The notes under the pieces were generated by a model that worked only from the letters and a program-made list of their open reading frames with translations, was not told where the DNA came from and did no database searches. Source: an uncultured Gammaproteobacteria bacterium (lineage in GTDB: Bacteria; Pseudomonadota; Gammaproteobacteria; Pseudomonadales; DT-91). Taken from it: 5,791 bases of DNA. Shown here piece after piece: positions 1-5,791 of the stretch. A program made the position numbers and the translations under genes. Position 1 is the first letter of the stretch. Each line of letters opens with the position of its first letter. The stretch is from assembly GCA_929200485.1 (NCBI GenBank), contig CAKMZU010000184.1:381-6171 (forward strand), given 5' to 3'.

Positions 1-1101
1 CTTAAGCAGGCGAAGATTCACCCGCAACCGGTATTAAGTCTTGAAGTTGAGAATGTTATAGGCTCAGGACAACTTGAAGGCTTTGATGGTGCTGAAACAA
101 CACTCATGCTTAGCCAGCAAATTGAGTTGGGCGATAAGCGTCAAAGCAGGATTAACTTCGCAACAGCAGAAACTAAGCGTCGGGCGATTGAATTTGAGGC
201 GACTCGCCTTAGGGTGTTGGCTGAAACCAGTCGTCGTTACTACTCGCTTTTGAATCATGACGCACAGGAAGCACTTCTAGTCAAACGCATTAAGCAGGAA
301 AAATCTGCCTTAAGATTGATTCAACAACGTGCAAAAGCCGGCGCAGTGAGTGAAGTGGATGTTAGAAAAATGGCATTGCATCTGGAGAAAAGTCAGACGG
401 AACTACTTGCCTTGAGGCAGAGTCGAAAATTACTCAAAATGGCACTGGCTAGCCAATGGGTCAGCCTGCCAAATTTCGATCGAGTGTCTGGTAACATTCT
501 GACGATGCCGCGTATTCCTTCAATGGATCACGTTAATAATGCTATTGCCCAAAGCCCAGAATATCTTCTAAAGCAGGCAGAGATAATGGCGGCTCAAGGG
601 CAGTTAAAACTTGAACAAAGCCGAAGTAAAGCCGATCTGGCATTGGGTGGCGGAGTGAAATACCTTAATGATCAAGATAGTTTTGGATTAACTTTTACCG
701 CATCAATGCCACTTAACTTTTCTAATCCTAATGCAGGGCGAATAGAATCAGCAAGTAGCCAATATCAGCTTTCCCAGCAGCAAGCAGAATCTGCTGCAAA
801 GATGCTTTCCATTACCTTGCACCAGTTGCATCAAAAGACCTTGTTGTTGCGATCCGAAATTAACTGGATCAACCAACGACTTTTACCAAAAGCGAAAAGT
901 TTGTTGCAGGCTTCTCAAGACGCTTTATCCAAAGGTCAAATCAGCGTATTGCAATGGGCGGATAGCGAAGATGAAGTCTTTACGTTAGAAGCAGCCCTTA
1001 TTCAAAATCATACTCAAATTTATCTGAATTTGCTGGATATTGAGCAAGTCACCGGCGCATCTTTAAGCGCCTCTTCTCGTGTAGAAGGAGACAACGAATG
1101 A
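1..1101 (+). CDS. czcC: CzcC-like outer-membrane efflux channel, 5'-truncated by the window edge
   Basis: This is the outer-membrane factor of a CzcCBA heavy-metal efflux pump: a TolC-type trimeric duct that passes metal ions from the CzcB/CzcA complex through the outer membrane. The frame is open from base 1, giving 366 residues before the TGA. The ATG at 106 is internal, because the residues before it already match the family: PQPVLSLEVENVIGSG (8-23), then SQQIELGDKR (38-47), the CzcC-type 'SQ-lE-G-KR' motif. Two outer-membrane efflux repeats are visible. The first is mostly helical and includes RAKAGAVSEVDVRK (110-123). The second starts near residue 176, has beta strands around 212-240 (GGGVKYLNDQDSFGLTF), and ends in helices with LSKGQISVLQWADSEDE (309-325). 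CzcC proteins are usually about 415-430 residues, so roughly 50-60 N-terminal residues, including the signal peptide, are missing. The stop overlaps the czcB start (ATGA). The family is secure; metal specificity cannot be read from this subunit. Confidence 0.93.
   Translation, partial: LKQAKIHPQPVLSLEVENVIGSGQLEGFDGAETTLMLSQQIELGDKRQSRINFATAETKRRAIEFEATRLRVLAETSRRYYSLLNHDAQEALLVKRIKQEKSALRLIQQRAKAGAVSEVDVRKMALHLEKSQTELLALRQSRKLLKMALASQWVSLPNFDRVSGNILTMPRIPSMDHVNNAIAQSPEYLLKQAEIMAAQGQLKLEQSRSKADLALGGGVKYLNDQDSFGLTFTASMPLNFSNPNAGRIESASSQYQLSQQQAESAAKMLSITLHQLHQKTLLLRSEINWINQRLLPKAKSLLQASQDALSKGQISVLQWADSEDEVFTLEAALIQNHTQIYLNLLDIEQVTGASLSASSRVEGDNE
1085..1090 (+). promoter_or_regulatory. Ribosome binding site of czcB
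   Basis: AAGGAG lies 7 bases before the ATG at 1098, inside the last codons of czcC. Its strength and spacing support the start chosen for czcB. Its position within the upstream gene, with an ATGA stop/start overlap, suggests translational coupling of czcC and czcB. Confidence 0.8.
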
Positions 1102-2360
1102 AAAACACTAAAAAATTATTGCCGCTACTCTTCATTTTAACTTTTTCTCAGTTACTTATGGCAGGTGGTGGCCATGGTCATGGAGGTGACGGTCACGATG
1201 ATCATAAAGAAGAGGAAGAGGCCAAAGGCCCTAATGGTGGTAAATGGTTAACGCACGATCATTTTGGACTTGAGGTCGTCATATTTGAGCAAGGGATTCC
1301 ACCTGAAATGCGACTTTTTCTTTATGATGAACATGAGCCGATTGTGACGAAAGATGCGGATATTACCGTCACTTTGGATCGTTTAGGGGGAGAAAAAGAT
1401 GTTATTAAATTTACGCCCGAGAAAAACTATTGGGTCGGTGATGCGGTTATCCGTGAACCGCATTCTTATGATGTGACCATCAATGCCAAGGTCAATGGTA
1501 AAGCCTACGAATGGCATTATGACTCTCATGAAGGGCGCACTGAAATCTCTGATCGCTATATTGAAAAAGCCGAGATTAAGCTGGAAAAAGCATCCGGTGG
1601 CTTAGTTACAGCAAAAGAAACACTTTATGGCATTATTGCACCTAAGCAAAAGAGTCATGAAGGAATATCTGCGCCTTTCCCAAGTATTGTTAAAGCTATT
1701 GTTGTCGCTGAGGGTGATCAAATTACACAAGGTCAGGTAGTAATAACCCTTCAAAATACCGAAAGTCAGCAAACCTATTCCGTAAGAGCACCTAAATCTG
1801 GTGTGGTCACGAACATCAATGCATTAATAGGACAAAAAGTAGATCAGCAAGTATTGATTGAGATGATGGATTTATCCAGTGTTTGGGTTGAACTTTCAGC
1901 ATTTCCCGAAGCGATTGAGCAGTTGCGAAAAGGACAAACTGTTGAGGTTTATGATTTACATAAGCATGAAAAAGTGCAGGGTGATCTTATTTATATTGCG
2001 CCGGTAATGACAGGCGGTCACATCGCTAGAGCACGCGCAGTGATCGATAACAGTGATGGTCATTGGCGAGTGGGTATGCACATCAAGGCGGATGTCATTA
2101 CCGCACAAAAGCATGTGCCATTACGTATAAAACGCTCAGCGATTCAAAGCTTCCGAGGGATGCCGGTGGTTTTTGCCAAGTTTGGCAATACCTTTGAAGT
2201 GCGTATGATTGAGATAGCGAATGACAGCTCTTCTCAAAACCCTGGTTCTGAATATGTTGAAGTTACCGGCGGTATTAAGCCCGGGACCGAATATGTCACT
2301 GAAAACAGCTATCTCATTAAAGCCGATATTCTAAAAAGCGGCGCAAGCCACGCGCATTAA
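1098..2360 (+). CDS. czcB: CzcB-like periplasmic adaptor (membrane fusion protein) of a heavy-metal RND pump
   Basis: This is the periplasmic adaptor that joins the CzcA pump to the CzcC channel and may bind and hand over metal. It has 420 residues. A Sec signal peptide has a KNTKK n-region, a hydrophobic core at 7-20 and likely cleavage after LMA (residue 22); there is no lipobox cysteine. The mature N-terminus is a His/Asp/Glu-rich stretch (HGHGGDGHDDHKEEEE, 26-41), a plausible metal-binding tail. An N-terminal beta domain (about 44-150) opens with GPNGGKWLTHDHFGLEV, typical of CzcB-type adaptors. The barrel-sandwich (lipoyl) domain spans about 190-257, with half-motifs around APFPSIVKAIVVAEGD (192-207) and VRAPKSGVVTNI (229-240). 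DLSSVWVEL (258-266) leads into the beta-barrel domain (to about 336), followed by a membrane-proximal domain to the C-terminus, which ends SHAH. Only about ten residues separate the lipoyl half-motifs, so the usual coiled-coil hairpin is absent. The gene overlaps czcC and precedes czcA by 17 bases, consistent with one operon. Confidence 0.93.
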   Translation: MKNTKKLLPLLFILTFSQLLMAGGGHGHGGDGHDDHKEEEEAKGPNGGKWLTHDHFGLEVVIFEQGIPPEMRLFLYDEHEPIVTKDADITVTLDRLGGEKDVIKFTPEKNYWVGDAVIREPHSYDVTINAKVNGKAYEWHYDSHEGRTEISDRYIEKAEIKLEKASGGLVTAKETLYGIIAPKQKSHEGISAPFPSIVKAIVVAEGDQITQGQVVITLQNTESQQTYSVRAPKSGVVTNINALIGQKVDQQVLIEMMDLSSVWVELSAFPEAIEQLRKGQTVEVYDLHKHEKVQGDLIYIAPVMTGGHIARARAVIDNSDGHWRVGMHIKADVITAQKHVPLRIKRSAIQSFRGMPVVFAKFGNTFEVRMIEIANDSSSQNPGSEYVEVTGGIKPGTEYVTENSYLIKADILKSGASHAH

Positions 2361-2365
2361 TTGAT

Positions 2366-2369
2366 GGAG
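2366..2369 (+). promoter_or_regulatory. Ribosome binding site of czcA
   Basis: GGAG in the 17-base gap after czcB lies 8 bases before the ATG at 2378 and 11 before the adjacent ATG at 2381. The spacing favours the first of the two tandem ATG codons as the czcA start, though the second cannot be excluded. Confidence 0.65.
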
Positions 2370-2377
2370 ACTAAATA

Positions 2378-5300
2378 ATGATGACATCAATTATTGATTT
2401 TGCCGTGCAAAGACGCTGGCAAGTGATGGTGTTTACCCTCTTGATTGCAGCGCTAGGGTTTTATTCAGCTGTTAAATTACCCATTGATGCTGTGCCGGAC
2501 ATTACTAATGTGCAGGTGCAGATAAATTCGGAGGCAGATGGATATACGCCATTAGAAGTGGAGCAACGTATTACCTATGTGCTTGAAAATGCCATGGCGG
2601 GTATTCCCAATATGCAGATGACACGTTCGCTGTCTCGATATGGGCTTTCACAAATCACGATTGTGTTTAACGAAGGCACAGATATTTATTGGGCGCGCCA
2701 GCAAATCATCGAGCGCTTGCAGGGTTTACCCTTACCTAAGGGTATTGAACCGATGCTTGGGCCTGTGGCCAGTGGGTTGGGTGAGATTTATACCTATGCC
2801 GTGCGTGCTGAAAAAGGCGCAACCAAAGAAGATGGCTCTCCCTATACGGCAGAGGATTTACGAACCCTGCAAGACTGGGTGATCATGCGAGTCAAAGGCG
2901 TGACTGAAATTAATAGCATCGGCGGCTTTGAACGGCAATACCAAATTGCGCCAGACCCTGCCAAGCTCCTGGCGTTTAAAGTCACAATGAAAGAGTTGAT
3001 TGATGCTATTTCAGCGAATAATCAAAATATGGGCGCAGGCTTTACCGAACGTTTTGGTGAGCAATGGCTTATGCGTTCCAATGGTCAACTGAAAGACCTT
3101 AACGATATTGGTGAGGTTGTGGTGACGAAACGAGATGATGCACCCGTGATGGTTAAGGATCTTGCGGATGTACTTTATGGAAAAGAGCTGAGAACAGGTG
3201 CTGCAACACTCAATGGCGAAGAAGCGGTATTAGGCACGGCCATGATGTTGATTGGTGAAAACAGCCGAGAAGTTTCTAAAGCAGTGGCTGAAGCCTTAGT
3301 TCAGGTAAACAAGAGTTTGCCTGAAGGTGTCGTTGCTGAAGCCTTGTATGATAGAACAACGTTGGTCGATAAAACGATCAAAACCGTACAAACCAACCTT
3401 TTTGAAGGGGCGGTATTGGTGATTGTGGTCTTGTTTTTATTACTCGGTCATTTTCGGGCAGCGCTTATTGCTGCGCTTGTGATTCCATTGAGTATGCTCT
3501 TTGCGATGACAGGCATGGCAGCAGGTCGTGTATCGGGCAACCTGATGAGTCTCGGTGCCATTGATTTCGGTTTGATTGTCGACGGGGCCGTTATTGTGGT
3601 TGAAAACGCCATACGTCGATTGGCGGATGCACAAAAACGCCTGGGTCGCGTACAAACATTGAGTGAGCGTTTAGAGGAGGTTAAAGGCAGTACGCTCGAA
3701 GTCTTTAAGCCCGCTGTATTTGGTCTGTTAGTCATCATGTTGGTTTATGTGCCAATCTTTGCGCTCGAAGGCGTGGAAGGGAAGATGTTTCATCCGATGG
3801 CATTTACGGTTATTGCTGCGTTAATTGGCGCGATGATTTTCTCAGTGACCTTTGTGCCGGCAGCGATTGCCATCTTTGTGACAGGCAAAGTGAGTGAGCA
3901 TCAAAGCCGATGGATGCAAAAGTTATCAAGCAGCTATGAATCCACGTTGAAATTCTGCCTGGAAACACCGGCATTTTTGCTAGCTATTGCGTTGGTGTTA
4001 GTGGTCGGCAGCGGTCTTCAAATGCTACGCATGGGCAGCGAGTTTTTACCAAAGCTTGATGAGCATGATGTTGCCTTGCATGCCCTTAGAATTCCTGGTA
4101 CGAGCTTGACTCAATCGGTTGACATGCAGAAATTTTTGGATTCAGAACTGAAAAGCCTGCCAGAAGTGGCTAATGTCTTCTCTAAAATTGGTACACCTGA
4201 GGTGGCCACTGACCCTATGCCGCCAAATGTTGCTGATACTTTCCTCATCCTTAAACCTCGAGATGAGTGGCCGGATCCGAGCCTTTCGAAGGCCACTTTC
4301 ATTGATAAGGTTCGTGATCTTATTCAGCGAATTCCCGGCAATAATTATGAAATCACTCAGCCTATTGAGATGCGATTTAATGAATTGATTGCAGGCGTTC
4401 GATCTGATGTTGCTATCCGTCTCTATGGTGATGATCTTGATGTATTACGGGAAACCGGTGAAAAAATTGAAGGCGTTTTATCTAAAGTGACAGGCGCAGT
4501 TGATGTTCGCATGGAGCAAGCAACAGGACTGCCTGTCATTACGTTAACACCGAAGCGCGATCATCTAGGCCTGTTAGGCTTAAGTGTTGATGATGTTCAG
4601 CAGTCCTTAAGAGAAGCTGTCTCGGGTGCCGTGGTCGGCACAATTTATGAAGGAGATAAGCGCTTTAAATTGATTGTTCGCTTGCCGCAGCAGCACATCG
4701 ATAATGACAAGGCGTTGGCAAACCTGCCAGTTTTTCTTGGGCACGTTGAAGATGCTGAATTACCCTATGTACCATTAGGCGAAGTGGCTGAAATTGAAGC
4801 GACTGAAGGCCCCAATCAGATTAATCGCCAAAATGCCAAGCGTAATGTCGTGATTACTGCCAATGTGGAAGGAATGGATTTAGGCTCATTTATTGAGAAT
4901 GTTAAAGCACAATTAGATGCGGCTGATATTATCCCGGCAGGATATTGGGTTGAATACGGTGGTACATTCGAACAGTTACAATCGGCAAAACAGCGATTGA
5001 GCTGGGTGATTCCTATCACGCTTCTGTTGATTTTAGGCTTGTTAATCAGTGCGTTTAATAGCATTCGATACGGTTTGATCATTTTTACAGGGATTCCCCT
5101 GGCATTAACCGGTGGTGTTTTTGCACTGGCGCTGCGAGGCATGCCATTCTCGATCTCAGCTGCAGTCGGATTTATCGCGCTTTCGGGTATCGCTGTTCTC
5201 AATGGAGTGGTGATGCTGTCCTTTATTCGAGATCTTATAGAAAAAGGGCTTTCTGCCCATGAGGCTGTACTTACAGGCGCTAAAGATCGTTTGCGTCCGG

Positions 5301-5479
5301 TATTGATGACAGCGTTAGTAGCAAGCTTGGGCTTTTTACCTATGGCGATGAATACGGGGGCAGGCGCTGAAGTTCAGCGTCCACTTGCCACGGTGGTTAT
5401 TGGCGGGATTTTATCATCAACCTTGCTGACGTTGTTTATTCTGCCGCTATTGACCCGTTGGGTACATCGTAAGGATTAA
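2378..5479 (+). CDS. czcA: CzcA-like heavy-metal efflux RND transporter (inner-membrane proton/cation antiporter)
   Basis: This is the inner-membrane pump of the tripartite system, exporting divalent metal ions in exchange for protons. It has 1033 residues, full length for the HME-RND family (about 1030-1070). The RND architecture is clear: TM1 at 13-32; a large periplasmic loop (33-338); TM2-TM7 near 340-357, 361-381, 389-411, 441-463, 473-502 and 531-551; a second large loop (552-873); then TM8-TM12 from 874 to about 1026. Family segments include LPIDAVPDITNVQVQI (34-49) and GSEFLPKLDE (553-562). TM4 carries DFGLIVDGAVIVVEN (396-410), matching the DFGxxxDGAVxxxEN signature; D396, D402 and E409 correspond to the proton-relay residues D402, D408 and E415 of Cupriavidus CzcA. 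This argues for Zn/Co/Cd/Ni rather than Cu/Ag, but not for one specific metal. One oddity is a His at 563, where relatives usually have Gly (DEGD). There is no sign of a frameshift or truncation. It is the last gene of the operon, facing a convergent gene. Confidence 0.96.
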   Translation: MMTSIIDFAVQRRWQVMVFTLLIAALGFYSAVKLPIDAVPDITNVQVQINSEADGYTPLEVEQRITYVLENAMAGIPNMQMTRSLSRYGLSQITIVFNEGTDIYWARQQIIERLQGLPLPKGIEPMLGPVASGLGEIYTYAVRAEKGATKEDGSPYTAEDLRTLQDWVIMRVKGVTEINSIGGFERQYQIAPDPAKLLAFKVTMKELIDAISANNQNMGAGFTERFGEQWLMRSNGQLKDLNDIGEVVVTKRDDAPVMVKDLADVLYGKELRTGAATLNGEEAVLGTAMMLIGENSREVSKAVAEALVQVNKSLPEGVVAEALYDRTTLVDKTIKTVQTNLFEGAVLVIVVLFLLLGHFRAALIAALVIPLSMLFAMTGMAAGRVSGNLMSLGAIDFGLIVDGAVIVVENAIRRLADAQKRLGRVQTLSERLEEVKGSTLEVFKPAVFGLLVIMLVYVPIFALEGVEGKMFHPMAFTVIAALIGAMIFSVTFVPAAIAIFVTGKVSEHQSRWMQKLSSSYESTLKFCLETPAFLLAIALVLVVGSGLQMLRMGSEFLPKLDEHDVALHALRIPGTSLTQSVDMQKFLDSELKSLPEVANVFSKIGTPEVATDPMPPNVADTFLILKPRDEWPDPSLSKATFIDKVRDLIQRIPGNNYEITQPIEMRFNELIAGVRSDVAIRLYGDDLDVLRETGEKIEGVLSKVTGAVDVRMEQATGLPVITLTPKRDHLGLLGLSVDDVQQSLREAVSGAVVGTIYEGDKRFKLIVRLPQQHIDNDKALANLPVFLGHVEDAELPYVPLGEVAEIEATEGPNQINRQNAKRNVVITANVEGMDLGSFIENVKAQLDAADIIPAGYWVEYGGTFEQLQSAKQRLSWVIPITLLLILGLLISAFNSIRYGLIIFTGIPLALTGGVFALALRGMPFSISAAVGFIALSGIAVLNGVVMLSFIRDLIEKGLSAHEAVLTGAKDRLRPVLMTALVASLGFLPMAMNTGAGAEVQRPLATVVIGGILSSTLLTLFILPLLTRWVHRKD

Positions 5480-5492
5480 TACAAAAGGGTAC

Positions 5493-5516
5493 TGTGATTA
5501 AAATGCGCGTATCACA
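5493..5516. other. Inverted repeat just after czcA
   Basis: The arms TGTGAT (5493-5498) and ATCACA (5511-5516) are perfectly complementary and separated by 12 bases. The first arm begins 14 bases after the czcA stop. A hairpin is possible, but the loop is long, the stem is AT-rich and no T-run follows, so it is a poor intrinsic terminator. It may be chance or part of a larger structure with the adjoining palindrome. Confidence 0.3.
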
Positions 5517-5541
5517 TCCTTCGACAGGCTCAGGATGAACG
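5515..5541. repeat. Palindromic dispersed-repeat-like element between convergent genes
   Basis: The core CCTTCGACAGGCTCAGGATG (5518-5537), followed by AACG, closely resembles a short intergenic repeat that I recall occurring many times, in near-identical form, in numerous bacterial genomes (the 'CTTCGACAAGCTCAGG' type). CATCCT (5515-5520) pairs with AGGATG (5532-5537) around an 11-base loop, so it can form a small hairpin. Such elements typically sit between genes, often convergent ones as here; a role in mRNA 3'-end stability or termination is plausible but unproven. Only one copy is in this window, so repetitiveness is recalled from other genomes and not shown here. Confidence 0.55.
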
Positions 5542-5559
5542 ATCCATCAGGGAAGATTG

Positions 5560-5575
5560 AGCGCTGACTGGCGCT
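5560..5575 (-). terminator. Weak candidate hairpin at the end of the DUF6482-like gene
   Basis: AGCGC (5560-5564) and GCGCT (5571-5575) form a five-base GC-rich stem with a six-base loop, overlapping the stop codon of the minus-strand gene. Read on the minus strand it is followed by CAATCTT, not a clear T-run, so termination here is only a possibility. Confidence 0.25.
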
Positions 5576-5791
5576 AGTTAAGCGGAATCCTAGTTTCTAT
5601 CAGGGCCTGTTCTTCGGGGGCGTGACCTATCATTTCATCATAGGCAATATCCTGTACTAGCACAGTATCCATACATTTTTTACCATGGAAGGTTTCTCTG
5701 ATTTCATGTATTGAGTGAAATCGCCTACTTTTTCCTGAATGATCAACAAGATGGTGAGGCTCGCCTTCAAGGGGGATATTTAGAATATACG
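5574..5791 (-). CDS. DUF6482-like small protein, C-terminal part (start beyond the window edge)
   Basis: On the minus strand one frame stays open from the right edge to a TAG at 5576-5574, giving 71 residues with no start codon that fits a beginning inside the window. The pattern resembles the DUF6482 family of small (about 100 residue) gammaproteobacterial proteins: an initial strand (YILNIPLEGE, 1-10), a 'D-x-x-G' segment (LVDHSGKSRRFHSI, 14-27), a helix (HEIRETFHG, 28-36), then VLVQDIAYDEMIG (43-55) and a short tail ending in a hydrophobic 'IPL'. The VLVQ...YDEMIG part is the strongest link. The function of the family is unknown to me. If the family is right, about 30 N-terminal residues are missing. 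The other two minus-strand frames hit stops within the first 25 bases or so, which supports this as the real frame. It converges on czcA with a 94-base gap, so it is not part of the metal efflux operon. Family assignment is from memory. Confidence 0.65.
   Translation of the reverse strand, partial: YILNIPLEGEPHHLVDHSGKSRRFHSIHEIRETFHGKKCMDTVLVQDIAYDEMIGHAPEEQALIETRIPLN

Noticed and set aside
64..258. Antisense open frame of 64 codons opposite czcC
   Set aside because: It is fully covered by the czcC coding frame, which is recognisable from base 1, and has no support of its own.
2640..2882. Same-strand 80-codon open frame inside czcA
   Set aside because: It is out of frame within the conserved first periplasmic loop of CzcA, with no recognisable product.
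3448..3738. Antisense open frames of 71 and 96 codons opposite czcA, near TM3-TM5
   Set aside because: They lie wholly within a strongly conserved czcA region, resemble no family I know and have no convincing ribosome site; they are shadows of the coding strand.
4816..5202. Antisense open frame of 128 codons opposite the czcA C-terminal half
   Set aside because: It overlaps well-conserved RND sequence (second loop through TM10), and its translation shows no domain-like pattern. The length is explained by the codon bias of czcA.
5493..5516. CRP-like operator (TGTGA...TCACA)
   Set aside because: The half-sites match the CRP consensus, but 14 bases separate them instead of 6, and the site lies between two converging genes where a promoter operator is not expected.
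5480..5573. Strong rho-independent terminator after czcA
   Set aside because: Three small inverted repeats are present, but none has a GC-rich stem followed by a T-run in the czcA direction.
1..5791. Mobile element, CRISPR array, tRNA or an undescribed multi-gene system
   Set aside because: There is no transposase, integrase, direct-repeat array or tRNA-like cloverleaf, and the three main genes are a standard HME-RND operon.

Overview
This window carries most of a CBA-type heavy-metal efflux operon (HME-RND family, czcCBA-like), plus the 3' end of an unrelated convergent gene. All three operon genes read on the + strand, in the order outer-membrane channel, periplasmic adaptor, inner-membrane pump. 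The organism is most likely a gammaproteobacterium of moderate GC content. This is an inference from the Gram-negative tripartite pump, the Shine-Dalgarno sites, and a downstream gene resembling DUF6482, a small family I associate with Pseudomonas- and Marinobacter-like bacteria. No species can be named from the sequence.

Layout. Positions 1-1101 hold the 3' part of czcC. Its frame is open to the left edge, so the N-terminus, signal peptide and operon promoter lie upstream of the window. Positions 1098-2360 hold a complete czcB, which overlaps the czcC stop by ATGA and so is probably translationally coupled to it. Positions 2378-5479 hold a complete czcA, 17 bases after czcB. Positions 5480-5573 are a short convergent intergenic stretch with three weak inverted repeats, one of them a dispersed-repeat-like palindrome. 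From 5574 to the right edge, on the - strand, is the C-terminal part of a small DUF6482-like protein that has no start codon inside the window.

How the genes work together. CzcA is the proton-driven pump. It carries the D396/D402/E409 charged motif in transmembrane helix 4 that is typical of pumps for divalent cations (Zn, Co, Cd, Ni) rather than Cu/Ag pumps. CzcB is the periplasmic adaptor and has a His/Asp/Glu-rich mature N-terminus. CzcC is the TolC-like outer-membrane exit duct. Together they should export divalent metal ions from the periplasm or cytoplasm to the outside. No regulator (such as CzcRS or a MerR protein) or cation-diffusion facilitator is visible.

No undescribed system is evident. 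The points most worth a second look are the adaptor with no alpha-helical hairpin between its lipoyl half-motifs, a His in place of the usual Gly in the CzcA DEGD-like segment, and the palindromic repeat between the convergent genes.
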